The notes: generated from the sequence alone by a model not told the origin. A DNA stretch of 64,000 bases from Bacteroidota bacterium (GCA_025963715.1 JAOQAG010000008.1:149907-213906); one strand, 5' to 3'; shown: positions 7,925 through 17,057, counted from the first letter of the stretch. Numbers and translations: made by a program.

Positions 7925-8422
7925 TTAAGGTGCAATGTGGATCTCGTTGGTAATAACCGTGTTGCTCCAGTTTCCGGCACGGTCACGCAGGCGGATCTCA
8001 AATTTTACAGTCGTGTGGCCCGGAACATAGATCGGTAAAGATCTTAATTTAGCCTTGATCTGGCCTTCCAGTGATTTGTATTGTCCGGTTGGCGTAATGT
8101 CCTTGATACGGTAACCGTAAAAAAGTGTGTCCATCACAGCAGTAGAATCAATAGCATCGTAAGGTTTAAAAATGCCATCGGTATCTTTGTACAAATATTT
8201 CATTTTCAGATCGTCCTCAGAAACGGCATCACCTTCCAACAAACCGATATCGCCATCTCCATCCTTGAAAGAGATCACACAATCCGCAGAATCACTGCCA
8301 TAGGTGGTATAATTTAAAAATTCGATCTTCGGCTCCGGCGGAAACGATTTTTCCTTGATGCAGGAAACTGCAAAAAGGCTGATTACCGCCAGGATCACGA
8401 ACACGTATTTAAAATGCTTCAT
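7925..8422 (-). CDS. Secreted lipoprotein, unknown function
   Basis: A 165-residue protein with a lipoprotein signal (VILAVISLFAVSC, Cys at about 21). The mature part carries ISFKDGDGDIGLLEGD, an Asp-rich stretch typical of a Bacteroidota-specific family of small lipoproteins, and ends in a beta-rich region with FEIRLRDRAGNWSNTV. It probably sits in the outer membrane or periplasm. It shares its upstream region with the divergently transcribed LuxE-like gene. Confidence 0.8.
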   Translation of the reverse strand: MKHFKYVFVILAVISLFAVSCIKEKSFPPEPKIEFLNYTTYGSDSADCVISFKDGDGDIGLLEGDAVSEDDLKMKYLYKDTDGIFKPYDAIDSTAVMDTLFYGYRIKDITPTGQYKSLEGQIKAKLRSLPIYVPGHTTVKFEIRLRDRAGNWSNTVITNEIHIAP

Positions 8423-8453
8423 TTTATATCAATAGAATCATAAAATTAATAAT

Positions 8454-8461
8454 TATTTTTG
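8454..8461 (+). promoter_or_regulatory. -7 promoter element for the LuxE-like gene
   Basis: TATTTTTG matches TANNTTTG exactly, 38 bp before the proposed TTG start. No convincing -33 TTG was found. Confidence 0.45.
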
Positions 8462-8498
8462 GCCAAAGCAATATAAAAACGTCCTTAACCCTCAATTA

Positions 8499-9506
8499 TT
8501 GCCTAAAAACACATTGAAACCCTGCATCAGCGATATTTTCAGCATTTCCAGCGACGAGCAATTCAGGCAACTGGCCTTGTCGGTTTTCAGGTTCCAGGCA
8601 ACCGAAAATCCGGTTTACAAAACCTGGCTCGACAACCTGGACATCCGTGCGGAAAATGTCACAGAACTAAAACAGATCCCGTTCTTACCGATCGGATTTT
8701 TTAAAACACATACCATCCTCAGCGAAAAAATGCCGGTAAGCGAACCGCTTATTTTTACCAGCAGCGGAACAACCGGAATGGTGCAAAGCAAACATTTTGT
8801 TTCCGATCCTTCCATCTATGAAAAAAGTTACCTGGATGCATTCACTCATTTTTACGGAGATCTGAAAGAATATTGCATCCTGGCGTTGCTTCCTTCCTAC
8901 CTGGAACGCGATGGTTCCTCGCTTATTTACATGGCGGATGACCTGATCAAAAAAAGCAGGCATCCGAAAAGCGGTTTTTATCTTCACAATTATGAAGAGC
9001 TGATTGCTGCGCTGCAACAATTGAAAGAACAAAAACAAAAAACAATTTTACTCGGCGTTACTTATGCTTTGCTCGATATTACCGAACAATTTCCATTGAC
9101 GGAAAACCCACATTTAATTGTGATGGAAACCGGTGGAATGAAAGGCAAACGCAAGGAAATGGTGCGCGAGGAACTGCATGAAATTTTATGCAGCGGACTT
9201 GGTGTAAAAAAAATCCACAGCGAGTACGGCATGACAGAACTTTTATCACAGGCTTATTCCAAAGGCGATGGTGTTTTTGACTGTCCGTCCTGGATGAAAA
9301 TTCTGATCCGTGATACAAACGATCCATTCAGCATTTTAGAACAAACAAAAAGCGGCGGTATCAATGTAATTGATCTTGCTAATATTAATTCCTGCTCCTT
9401 TATTGCCACGCAGGATCTTGGAAAAATTCATCCCGATAATTCCTTTGAAGTGCTGGGGCGCTTTGATAATAGTGATATTAGGGGGTGTAATTTGTTGGTG
9501 CAATAA
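8499..9506 (+). CDS. LuxE/PaaK-family acyl-protein synthetase-like protein
   Basis: A 335-residue member of the LuxE-type branch of adenylate-forming enzymes, which activate a carboxylic acid with ATP and pass the acyl group to a carrier. The phosphate-binding loop is FTSSGTTGMVQSKH (about 86-99). Further conserved blocks are VMETGGMKGKRKEMVREEL and HSEYGMTELLSQAYS, the latter resembling the adenylation-enzyme YGMTE motif. The start is TTG (8499); a second TTG lies five codons downstream. No reductase or lux genes lie nearby, so the acyl substrate is unknown. Confidence 0.82.
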   Translation: MPKNTLKPCISDIFSISSDEQFRQLALSVFRFQATENPVYKTWLDNLDIRAENVTELKQIPFLPIGFFKTHTILSEKMPVSEPLIFTSSGTTGMVQSKHFVSDPSIYEKSYLDAFTHFYGDLKEYCILALLPSYLERDGSSLIYMADDLIKKSRHPKSGFYLHNYEELIAALQQLKEQKQKTILLGVTYALLDITEQFPLTENPHLIVMETGGMKGKRKEMVREELHEILCSGLGVKKIHSEYGMTELLSQAYSKGDGVFDCPSWMKILIRDTNDPFSILEQTKSGGINVIDLANINSCSFIATQDLGKIHPDNSFEVLGRFDNSDIRGCNLLVQ

Positions 9507-10051
9507 TTAAACGTGTTTTTTTGCCACAGATTCACAGATTAAAAAAATTAAAAAAGGAAGTTCACTGATCGGAAATCGCTTTGCGATTTAATAATCTGTG
9601 TAATAATTTTTGCAGTAAAAAATCTGTGAATCTGTGGCGATAACCATAATAAATTGGCACGAGTGGGACACTCGCGCCTGCGGAGTCTTCATAGCTCTTA
9701 ATTGGCCCCGGGTCAAGCCCGGAATGACAGACAAAAAAAGATTACATTTTCAAACAAACATTTGAACACAACTTTTCAAACAGCGCCTTGTGATTCTTTT
9801 GTTTTCTTTTGTGGTTCAAAAAACACACAGCGCATCTCCACACCAGCCAACCATTCCAACAAATGGTTACACCATTTCAAAACTTATTTAAAACTAAATT
9901 TGTATTTCGCAGGCAATAAACTGCAATTCGCTTCCGTTCTCCCACCAAATCCCAATCTTATGGCGTAAGTTTTACTTTTTTGATAATGTGTTTTTTCTTT
10001 CACCGGTACACACCGGAAAAAACAACGGGTCACAAACTAAAACGATAAACC
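9507..10051. repeat. Intergenic repeat cluster, no gene seen
   Basis: Contains family A copy 2 (arms 9523-9540 and 9621-9638, inner hairpin AAATCGCTTTGCGATTT), one arm of the REP-like sequence (9655-9678), and a CCCGGGTCAAGCCCGG hairpin (about 9706-9730). A T-rich stretch CTTTTGTTTTCTTTTGTGG at about 9796-9816 resembles 901-930. The short open frames here consist of repeat sequence. The region 9820-10051 is otherwise featureless. Confidence 0.8.
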
Positions 10052-10813
10052 ATGAACTACAAAAAACTCTCTGCCCCAGCCCTGCTTAGTTGTGCGTTTT
10101 CTTTTTTATGCAACACAAGCCATTCACAAAACACACAACATCTTTTTGAAAAATCAAAAAATACCGAACCTTATGATGTGATCATTGTTCCCGGAGTTCC
10201 GTACCAGGATCAGTCCATGAAGATCATTTTAAAAGCACGCATCCTGTGGTCGAAATATTTGTACGATCAGCACATTGCCAACAATATTATTTATTCCGGC
10301 GCTTCCGTGTACACACCGTATGTAGAAAGCAAGATCATGAAAACGTATGCCGATTCGCTGCACATTCCATCTGCACATACATTTACCGAAACGCAGGCGC
10401 AGCATAGCACCGAAAATATTTATTACTCGGTGCTGATGGCAAGAAAAATGGGATTCAAACGCATTGCCGTTGCCACCGATCAATACCAAACCGTGATCCT
10501 GAACATGTATATCAAAAAGAATTGTCCGGATGTGGAGATCCTCACCATCGACTTTAGCAAAATCGACCTGATAACCGCGCCATGGCCGGAGATAGATGCT
10601 TCCTGCGCCTACGTGGATAATTTTGTTTCGCTGCCCGATCGTGAAAAACGCGGCGAACGTTTTAAAGGAACGCTTGGAAAAAATGTAAGCTTTCCCGGAA
10701 ATGATTCTACTTATATAGGCTCCAAAACGCCACGCATGGCAGGGATCGAGCGCATGGTAAATCCACTGATCGCAAGAACACCGTTTTTATCGGCGATCTA
10801 TAAACCAAATTAA
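10052..10813 (+). CDS. YdcF-like DUF218-domain protein
   Basis: A 253-residue protein with a Sec signal (ALLSCAFSFLCNTSHSQ) followed by a DUF218 fold: DVIIVPGVPY, IIYSGASVYTPYVESKIM, a Glu/Thr-Glu-Asn segment (TETQAQHSTENIYYS) and IAVATDQYQT. DUF218 proteins include YdcF, which binds S-adenosylmethionine, and ElyC, an envelope-biogenesis factor. The signal peptide here suggests a periplasmic location. The C-terminal ~70 residues (GSKTPRMAGIERMVNPL) are an extension of unknown role. It appears to be a single-gene unit. Confidence 0.8.
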   Translation: MNYKKLSAPALLSCAFSFLCNTSHSQNTQHLFEKSKNTEPYDVIIVPGVPYQDQSMKIILKARILWSKYLYDQHIANNIIYSGASVYTPYVESKIMKTYADSLHIPSAHTFTETQAQHSTENIYYSVLMARKMGFKRIAVATDQYQTVILNMYIKKNCPDVEILTIDFSKIDLITAPWPEIDASCAYVDNFVSLPDREKRGERFKGTLGKNVSFPGNDSTYIGSKTPRMAGIERMVNPLIARTPFLSAIYKPN

Positions 10814-10859
10814 GTTCAAGGTTTAAAGTTCAAGAGTTTAAAGTTTTGCTGTGTTTATT

Positions 10860-11055
10860 TTACCACTAAGACACTAAGAACACAAAGAAATTAAAATTCG
10901 CAATGTCACTAGGCGGAGCCTAGCGCCTACCTAAAAAATCTGCAATAAAAATGCTGGTCACACTAATTTGTGACCAGCATTTTTTATGTACTAAAGTTTG
11001 TAATCCTGCGTACAGTATTTTCTCTTTGCGCCTTAGTGCCTTCGTGGCAAAAAAA
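10860..11055. repeat. CACTAAG-family inverted pair
   Basis: CCACTAAGACACTAAGAAC (10862-10880) and the inverted form CTTAGTGCCTTCGTGGC (about 11031-11047) flank the terminator at 10947-10986. The same words occur at about 951-975 and at 59980-60105. The family G words TTTAAAGTTCAAG lie at 10818-10846 and again at 11080-11107. Confidence 0.7.
10947..10986. terminator. Bidirectional terminator between the YdcF-like gene and tyrS
   Basis: ATGCTGGTCACA (10951-10962) pairs with TGTGACCAGCAT across a short loop, with an A tract before and a T tract after. It serves the convergent genes on both sides. Confidence 0.85.
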
Positions 11056-11110
11056 GAATGCTCCGCAAGAGCCACACAGCAAACTTTGAACTTTAAACTT
11101 TGAACTCCTT

Positions 11111-12391
11111 TTAAATCCCCTTGATCACAAAATAATTCTTTTTCCCTTTCTGGATCAGAATGTATTTATCATTGATCAAATGCGCCTTATTGATAGACAA
11201 TTCAGCGTTTTCTACTTTTGATTTATTTACCGCAACACCGCCACCCTGGATCATTTTACGTGCTTCTCCTTTTGATGGAAACACCTGCGTTTTTTCTGCC
11301 AGTAATTCCGCAACCGCAATACCGCCGCTTAATTCAGATTTTGAGATCTCAAACTGAGGCACACCGTCAAAAATATCCAAAAATAATTCTTCCGATAATT
11401 TTGCAAGATCTTCAATTGAACCGTTGAATAATATTTGTGACGCTTCCACTGCCGAATTGTAATCTGCTTCCGAATGCACCCGGATCGTAATATCCTTTGC
11501 CAATGCTTTTTGCAGCACCCGCAAATGTTTTGCTTGTTCATGCTCCGTTTCCAGCGCTTCTATTTCTTCCTTATTAAATAATGTAAAAATGCGGATATAG
11601 TTTTTTGCATCTTCATCGCTTGCATTCAGCCAAAACTGGTAAAATTTATATGCCGACGTTTTTGCTTTATCCAGCCACACATTGCCACTTTCGGATTTAC
11701 CGAATTTGGTTCCATCTGCTTTTTTGATCAGGGGTGTTGTCAGCGCAAATGCTTCCCCGCTTGCTTTCCGGCGGATCAGCTCTGTTCCCGTCACAATATT
11801 TCCCCACTGATCCGAACCGCCCATCTGTAATTTAACACCGTTATTTTTCCATAAATGGTAAAAGTCAAAACCCTGTACCAGCTGGTAACTAAACTCTGTA
11901 AAGCTCATCCCGTTTTCCAAACGGTTTTTTACCGAATCTTTTGCCAGCATATAGTTTACACTGATGTGCTTTCCTACATCGCGGATAAATTCCAAAAAGC
12001 TGAAACCTTTGAACCAATCATAATTATTAACGATTTCCGCCGCATTATCACCGCAATTAAAATCCAGGAATTTCTCTAATTGTTTACGTTGGCTGTTCAG
12101 GTTATGATTCAGCGTTGCTTCATCCAACAGGTTACGCTCCGCGGATTTCCCGGAAGGGTCGCCCACCATACCGGTAGCACCGCCCACCAATGCAATTGGC
12201 TTGTGCCCCGCTTTCTGAAAATGCAACAGCGTCATGATCTGCACCATGTTTCCCACACCCAGCGAATCGGAAGTCGGATCAAAGCCGATATAGCCAATCA
12301 CCATTTCCTTGTTCAGTAATTCTTCCGTACCCGGCATGATGTCGTGCAGCATCCCGCGCCACTTCAATTCTTCTATAAAATTGGTTTTCAT
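11111..12391 (-). CDS. tyrS: Tyrosyl-tRNA synthetase
   Basis: Class I aminoacyl-tRNA synthetase charging tRNA-Tyr. It has 426 residues, the normal length: Rossmann catalytic domain, anticodon-binding linker and C-terminal S4 RNA-binding domain (KARKMI-like [15 protein letters not shown] near the end). The KMSKS loop is KFGKS (229-233). Family blocks [14 protein letters not shown] and [10 protein letters not shown] are intact. Oddity: the HIGH motif at 45-48 reads GVGN, losing the first His that contacts ATP in characterised enzymes. It is the only tyrS in the window. It has a good promoter at 12412-12441. Confidence 0.96.
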   Translation of the reverse strand: MKTNFIEELKWRGMLHDIMPGTEELLNKEMVIGYIGFDPTSDSLGVGNMVQIMTLLHFQKAGHKPIALVGGATGMVGDPSGKSAERNLLDEATLNHNLNSQRKQLEKFLDFNCGDNAAEIVNNYDWFKGFSFLEFIRDVGKHISVNYMLAKDSVKNRLENGMSFTEFSYQLVQGFDFYHLWKNNGVKLQMGGSDQWGNIVTGTELIRRKASGEAFALTTPLIKKADGTKFGKSESGNVWLDKAKTSAYKFYQFWLNASDEDAKNYIRIFTLFNKEEIEALETEHEQAKHLRVLQKALAKDITIRVHSEADYNSAVEASQILFNGSIEDLAKLSEELFLDIFDGVPQFEISKSELSGGIAVAELLAEKTQVFPSKGEARKMIQGGGVAVNKSKVENAELSINKAHLINDKYILIQKGKKNYFVIKGI

Positions 12392-12411
12392 GATCGTTAT
12401 TTTAAGGACAA

Positions 12412-12441
12412 CAAATATACTATAAATCCTTTTGTGGCAAA
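12412..12441 (-). promoter_or_regulatory. tyrS promoter
   Basis: On the minus strand, TTTG (12441-12438), 18 bp of spacer, then TATATTTG (12419-12412): a near-consensus Bacteroidota -33/-7 pair. The start codon is 20 bp further on. This is the best two-part promoter seen in the window. Confidence 0.75.
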
Positions 12442-12520
12442 AGCCGCAACGTTTTTAGCCTTCCCTGCCTTCCCGCTAAAAAATAGCATTTATCTTGATT
12501 TGTTTGAGTAAATTCGCAGC

Positions 12521-13528
12521 ATGATATTAGTAACAGGCGGAACCGGATTGGTTGGAACTCATTTGCTGTATGATCTGTGCAGATCGGGCCTGCAGGTGCG
12601 CGCCATCAAACGGGAAAGCAGCGTCATTGCCAACGTGGAAAAGGTATTTTCCTGGTACACGCCGGATGCGGCACAGCTGTTAAAAAATATCGAATGGGTA
12701 AATGCCGATTTACTCGACGTATATTCCTTGCTTGAAGTAATGGAAGGCATTACAACCGTTTATCATTGTGCGGCGCTGGTATCATTCGATAAAAAAGATG
12801 CCGCCGAACTAACAAAAACCAATGTGGATGGAACCGCCAATATGGTAAATGCTGCGTTGGAAAAAGGCGTAAAAAAATTCTGTCACGTTAGCTCCATCGC
12901 CAGCCTTGGAAGAGCGGAAAACGGCGCACTCACCGATGAAGAAACATTCTGGAAATCATCCCCCGATAATTCCAATTATTCGATCAGTAAATATGCCGCT
13001 GAACGCGAAGTATGGCGTGCTTCCGAAGAAGGACTGAATGTGGTGATCGTAAATCCATCGCTGATCGTAGGCCCGGGAAACTGGGACAAAAGCAGCAGCA
13101 ACATGTTCCGCAAAGCCTACCAGGGAATTAAATTTTATACGGAAGGTGTCAATGGATTTGTGGATGTGCGCGACGTTGCCACGATCATGATCAAATTAAT
13201 GAACAGCGATATTTCCAATCAGCGCTTTTTGCTCAATGCTGAAAATGCGACTTTCCGTAAATTTTTCGACCTCGTACATACTGCTTTCGGGAAACCGGCG
13301 CCTGCCATTAAAGCCGGGAAATTTTTAAGTAGTTTTGCCTGGAGAGCCGAAAAAATAAGAAGTGCAATAAGTGGTTCCACACCTTTGATCACAAAAGAAA
13401 CATCCCAATCGGCACACCGCATCAGCCGGTTTTCCAATAAAAAAATTCTGGATACATTTCCGGGATTTCAATTCATTCCTTTGGAAAAATCAATATCTGA
13501 TACTTGTAGATTATTCTTGAAAAAATAA
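12521..13528 (+). CDS. NAD(P)-dependent extended SDR (epimerase/dehydratase-like)
   Basis: A 335-residue extended short-chain dehydrogenase. The Rossmann motif TGGTGLVG is at residues 5-12, YHCAALVSF marks the NAD-binding strand, and the catalytic YSISK is near residue 156. The substrate domain contains NPSLIVGPGNW. The overall pattern resembles the dihydroflavonol-reductase/3-beta-HSD-like branch. No sugar-nucleotide genes lie next to it, so the substrate is not predictable. It is divergent from tyrS. Confidence 0.87.
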   Translation: MILVTGGTGLVGTHLLYDLCRSGLQVRAIKRESSVIANVEKVFSWYTPDAAQLLKNIEWVNADLLDVYSLLEVMEGITTVYHCAALVSFDKKDAAELTKTNVDGTANMVNAALEKGVKKFCHVSSIASLGRAENGALTDEETFWKSSPDNSNYSISKYAAEREVWRASEEGLNVVIVNPSLIVGPGNWDKSSSNMFRKAYQGIKFYTEGVNGFVDVRDVATIMIKLMNSDISNQRFLLNAENATFRKFFDLVHTAFGKPAPAIKAGKFLSSFAWRAEKIRSAISGSTPLITKETSQSAHRISRFSNKKILDTFPGFQFIPLEKSISDTCRLFLKK

Positions 13529-13626
13529 ATTGATTACTGATTTCTGATGTGCAGATTTCTGATTTGCTGTGTGTATTTCACCGCTCCATAGCAGTCATTC
13601 GGGCAAAGGCGCAGAGCATTATAGTT

Positions 13627-13744
13627 GCCACAGATTCACTGATTAAAAAGGAAATAAAAAATTCCACTGATTCCCTAAAAATCGCAAAGCGATTTACCCA
13701 TCTGTGTAATTCAATTCAAATAAAAAAATCTGTGAATCTGTGGC
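13627..13744. repeat. Palindromic repeat, family A, copy 3
   Basis: GCCACAGATTCACTGATT (13627-13644) and its inverted partner (13727-13744) enclose the inner hairpin AAATCGCAAAGCGATTT. The flanking gap 13529-13820 also holds ACTAAATACTTGATACTAA-type words and no supported gene. Confidence 0.82.
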
Positions 13745-13820
13745 TTTTTCTGGAAGATTCGGTAGCAAACATTGGCATGGAAATCCTGATACTAAATACT
13801 TGATACTAACTACTTAATAC

Positions 13821-14180
13821 TTATTTCCCGTTAGTGATCTCCGCCTGCATTTTACTCAGATCGTTCAGCACCAATTGGTACACTTGCCCTAATAATTCGG
13901 GATTAGCCGTATAAAAGGCATAGCTGTCTTCGTATTGTTTACGGGTTACATTGTGCTTGTTAAATACATCCACCACCGTTTCGTTCTCGCTGATTCCCAC
14001 TTTATCCGTAGCGCTGATGCTCACATTCATAGTGGCTTCCAGTAAATGAATATCTACCAGCACTTCCGCCATTTTTTCCTTTGGCAATACATCATCCGGG
14101 ATTTTCACATTTCCGTTCCCGGAGCAGGAAAATAACAGCGAGCAAAGCAGGAATAAGAATATGCTGGTATATTTTTTCAT
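13821..14180 (-). CDS. DUF4296 lipoprotein
   Basis: A 119-residue protein with a lipoprotein signal (FLFLLCSLLFSC, Cys at 19). The DUF4296 body has LPKEKMAEVLVDIHLLEATM and a C-terminal helix with YEDSYAFYTANPELL. The family is restricted to Bacteroidota and has no known function; members are predicted envelope lipoproteins. The downstream end abuts the repeat-rich gap. Confidence 0.87.
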   Translation of the reverse strand: MKKYTSIFLFLLCSLLFSCSGNGNVKIPDDVLPKEKMAEVLVDIHLLEATMNVSISATDKVGISENETVVDVFNKHNVTRKQYEDSYAFYTANPELLGQVYQLVLNDLSKMQAEITNGK

Positions 14181-14247
14181 TTTATTTTTTAAATTTCCGG
14201 AAGGCTGTAAAAATACAGACAGGCAAAGTTAATACAAAAAATTAAGC

Positions 14248-14255
14248 TATTTTTG
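14248..14255 (+). promoter_or_regulatory. -7 element immediately upstream of the SDR gene
   Basis: TATTTTTG is an exact TANNTTTG, ending only 5 bp before the ATG at 14261. If used, the transcript would be leaderless or nearly so. Confidence 0.5.
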
Positions 14256-14260
14256 TGCCA

Positions 14261-15058
14261 ATGACTGCATTTAAAAATAAAGTAGTGTGGATCACGGGAG
14301 CAACTTCCGGAATTGGCGAAGCGCTGGCATCTGCATTCGCAAAAGAAGGGGCAAAACTGGTGATTTCCGCACGCAGAACAGCCGAATTGCAACGCGTTAA
14401 AAATGCATTGAAAATTGCAGATGAAAATGTGCTGATCCTCCCGCTTGACCTTTCCGATACTTCCAACGTAAATGCGCTCACCCAACAAGTCATCTCCACC
14501 TTCGGGCGTATCGATATTCTGATCAACAACGGCGGGATCAGCCAGCGCTCCTTAACAAAAGAAACCCCACTGGAAATCGACCGGAAGATCATGGAAGTGA
14601 ATTTTTTCGGGACTGTGGCGCTTACAAAAAGTGTGCTGCCCCATTTATTAAAACAAAAAAGCGGACACATCATCGCCATGAGCAGTATTGCCGGTAAATT
14701 CGGCTTTTATTTCCGTTCGGCTTACTCTGCATCCAAACATGCATTGCATGGTTTTTTTGAATCGCTGCGCATGGAAATTTACAACGACAATGTAAATGTA
14801 CTGATCGTTTGTCCGGGCAAAATAAAAACAAATATTTCCATCAATGCCGTTACCGGAGATGGTGGAAAACACAATAAAATGGACGAAAGCCAGGAACAGG
14901 GATTAAGTGCCGAAGCCTGCGCGCAACAAATTTTAAAAGCGATCGAAAAAAAGAAGGAGGAAGTATTTATCGGTGGAAAAGAATTACGCGCGGTATGGGT
15001 AAAACGGATCTTTCCAAAATTATTTTCGAAAATTATCAGGAAGCAAAAAGCGGAATGA
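14261..15058 (+). CDS. Classical SDR oxidoreductase
   Basis: A 265-residue cytoplasmic NAD(P)-dependent dehydrogenase/reductase. The cofactor loop TGATSGIGEA starts near residue 12. NNGG at 89-92 stands for the usual NNAG, the catalytic Ser is in MSSIAG (about 140-145), and YSASK is at 155-159. The C-terminus KRIFPKLFSKIIRKQKAE is strongly basic, which could favour membrane association as in DHRS7-like SDRs. I prefer the ATG at 14261 over the GTG at 14255, which lies inside the probable -7 element. Confidence 0.9.
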   Translation: MTAFKNKVVWITGATSGIGEALASAFAKEGAKLVISARRTAELQRVKNALKIADENVLILPLDLSDTSNVNALTQQVISTFGRIDILINNGGISQRSLTKETPLEIDRKIMEVNFFGTVALTKSVLPHLLKQKSGHIIAMSSIAGKFGFYFRSAYSASKHALHGFFESLRMEIYNDNVNVLIVCPGKIKTNISINAVTGDGGKHNKMDESQEQGLSAEACAQQILKAIEKKKEEVFIGGKELRAVWVKRIFPKLFSKIIRKQKAE

Positions 15059-15064
15059 GAAGAA

Positions 15065-15266
15065 TCAAGAGGCAAGATCTAAGAAGCAAGAAAGGCAGTA
15101 GACAAATAAAAAAGTAGACAAAAAAAGAAATAGGCAATAAAGCAGTAGGCAATTGGCAAATAGACAAGAGACAAGAGACAAATAAAAAAATAAATTATAA
15201 TATTAGAATTACACAGCATCTGTACATAGCAAAACTTTAAACTTTTGAACTTTAAATCTTGAACTA
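15065..15266. repeat. Low-complexity word mosaic, no gene seen
   Basis: Runs of AATCAAGAGGCAAGA, AGTAGACAAATAAAAAAGTAG and AGACAAGAGACAAG words are followed by CAGCATCTGTACATAGC and AAACTTTAAACTTTTGAAC (to 15266). The order matches the 4140-4451 mosaic and, inverted, the 47880-48216 mosaic. Confidence 0.75.
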
Positions 15267-15268
15267 AA

Positions 15269-16327
15269 ATGACCCCAACTATCGCAGGCATTCAACAAGT
15301 AGGAATCGGAATCCCCAATGTACATGAAGCATTCAAATGGTACCGTCAGCATTTCGGAATGGACATTCCCATTTTTGAAGAAGCGGCAGAAGCTAATTTA
15401 ATGTTGCCGTATACCGGTGGAAAACCGCATCAGCGCCACGCGATCCTGGCCATCAACATGAAAGGCGGCGGCGGATTTGAGATCTGGCAATACACCAGCC
15501 GTACACCTGTACCCGCTGCATTTGAATTACAGCTGGGCGATCTTGGCTTTTATTGCGCACGCATGAAAACCAGCGATGTAAAAGGTTCTTACGAATTTTT
15601 GAAATCAAAAAAAGTAAACCTTGTGTCCGAACTTACAAAAGATGCAGGCGGAAATGATACGTTTTATTTACGCGATCCATGGAATAATTTGTTCCAGGTT
15701 GTAAAAGGCGATGCATGGTTTGGAAACGGCTTGCAACTCACCGGCGGCCCTGCAGGTATGATGGTGGGCGTATCCGACATGGAGCGCTCCAAAAAATTCT
15801 ATGCCGGTATTTTAGGTTATGATACCGTTGTATATGATAAAGAAGGTGTATTTGAAGATTTTAAAAATTTACCGAACGGCGGAAAAATCACACACCGTGT
15901 TTTATTAAAACACAGCAAACCGCGTGTGGGTGCATTTTCTAAATTACTCGGCCCAAGCGAAATTGAGCTGGTACACGTGAAAGGATATGCGCCGCGCAAA
16001 ATATTTGAGAACCGTTTTTGGGGCGACCAGGGATTTATTCACTTGTGTTTTGATATTACCAATCAAAAAGCGATGAAGGAATTGTGCGCTGCAAAAGGAT
16101 ATCCGTTTACGGTGGACAGCGGCGAAAAATTCGACATGGGCGAAGCGGCTGGACATTTCAGCTACATTGAAGATCCGGATGGCGCGCTGATCGAGTTTGT
16201 GGAAACAAAGAAAATTCCGATCATGAAAAAATTAGGCTGGTACCTGGATCTGCGCAAGCGCGATGCATTAAAACCATTGCCGGACTGGATGCTGAAAGCA
16301 TTGAAATTTAACAGGGTGAAAAATTGA
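15269..16327 (+). CDS. Two-domain VOC (glyoxalase/dioxygenase superfamily) protein
   Basis: A 352-residue protein with two vicinal-oxygen-chelate modules: about 5-150 (QQVGIGIPNVHEAFKWYRQ ... FEIWQYTS) and about 155-320 (VGVSDMERSKKFYAGILGY ... IHLCFDITN ... GALIEFVE). Putative metal ligands in the second module are His of FIHLCFD and Glu of LIEFVE. The first module begins with Gln where many VOC enzymes have His. Length and two-domain form resemble extradiol dioxygenases or 4-hydroxyphenylpyruvate dioxygenase-like proteins, but I cannot assign a substrate. Confidence 0.82.
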   Translation: MTPTIAGIQQVGIGIPNVHEAFKWYRQHFGMDIPIFEEAAEANLMLPYTGGKPHQRHAILAINMKGGGGFEIWQYTSRTPVPAAFELQLGDLGFYCARMKTSDVKGSYEFLKSKKVNLVSELTKDAGGNDTFYLRDPWNNLFQVVKGDAWFGNGLQLTGGPAGMMVGVSDMERSKKFYAGILGYDTVVYDKEGVFEDFKNLPNGGKITHRVLLKHSKPRVGAFSKLLGPSEIELVHVKGYAPRKIFENRFWGDQGFIHLCFDITNQKAMKELCAAKGYPFTVDSGEKFDMGEAAGHFSYIEDPDGALIEFVETKKIPIMKKLGWYLDLRKRDALKPLPDWMLKALKFNRVKN

Positions 16328-16371
16328 TTATAACCCGTCATTACGAGGACTTAAAATAATGTTTAATGACT

Positions 16372-16570
16372 ATCGAAAAGTTTATACCAAGCTATAGCTA
16401 TTTTATTGGAAGAAGTTTTAATCAACGCGTCATTGCGAGGGCTTTTCGCCCGAAGCAATCTCACACCAGAGCATAAAACCAGAATGAGATTGCTTCGGGC
16501 GAAAAGCCCTCGCAATGACGTTCTTAAAGTAAATTCTTTTTATGGTACAAAGTTCCAGATACTCATTTAA
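16372..16570. repeat. ~200-bp element with perfect 36-bp inverted arms (family C, copy 1)
   Basis: The arms 16428-16463 and 16485-16520 are perfectly complementary over 36 bp (core GAGGGCTTTTCGCCCGAAGC) around a 21-base loop (16464-16484). The left flank from 16372 and right flank to 16570 also match the copy at 39200-39400. The loop is the reverse complement of that copy's loop while the flanks keep the same orientation. The rest of the gap 16328-16675 holds a decayed CGTCATTACGAGG and a CCTGAGCTTGTCGAAGG hairpin (16627-16650). No gene is seen. Confidence 0.9.
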
Positions 16571-16675
16571 TGTTTTTATAATATAAAATTCCGAATACTA
16601 ATTTAACAATATACCAGATTCGTAATGTCATCCTGAGCTTGTCGAAGGACGAGTTTGTTCGCAATCCGTAAACAC

Positions 16676-17053
16676 ATGAAACTCGAATTCCTGCACAGCA
16701 TTAACGAATACGGCGACCAGCTGATCCGCCTTTACGATTTTGATAAAGCAGAAGCCATCTTGTTTCGCGATACTGTAAAAGAAAACCTGCTGAATAATAA
16801 ATCGCTGGATGTAAATTCACTGCCTTTTATTGAAGCGGTAAATTGTAAATTGATCTTACACATCGCGGAAGAAGATGAAGGAATTATGACGCAGGATGAT
16901 GAACTTTTTTTCTGCGATCTCACCATCGACGGTTATAAAAACATGCTTCGTTTGATAGAGCCATTCTGTAATAAAGATCTCCGTAATTTCCAGCAATTGT
17001 ATGAACTGGATACACAGATCGATTTTTTGTTTTCGCCAAGCGGGCAGTGGTAA
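16676..17053 (+). CDS. Small acidic protein, unknown function
   Basis: A 125-residue soluble protein beginning MKLEFLHSINEYGDQLIRL. It is acidic, without signal or TM, with a mixed alpha/beta pattern and a Trp at the end. I chose the ATG at 16676; the frame upstream lies in repeat DNA (GTCGAAGGAC module) and should not be coding. I do not recognise the family. It stands alone between repeat-rich gaps. Confidence 0.62.
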   Translation: MKLEFLHSINEYGDQLIRLYDFDKAEAILFRDTVKENLLNNKSLDVNSLPFIEAVNCKLILHIAEEDEGIMTQDDELFFCDLTIDGYKNMLRLIEPFCNKDLRNFQQLYELDTQIDFLFSPSGQW

Positions 17054-17057
17054 GAAA

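Noticed and set aside
9702-9968. Open frame of 88 codons
   Set aside because: Starts in a family B hairpin, follows T-rich repeat words and has no recognisable domain or signal.
13549-13803. Open frame of 84 codons
   Set aside because: Lies across the family A palindrome; its translation follows the repeat arms.
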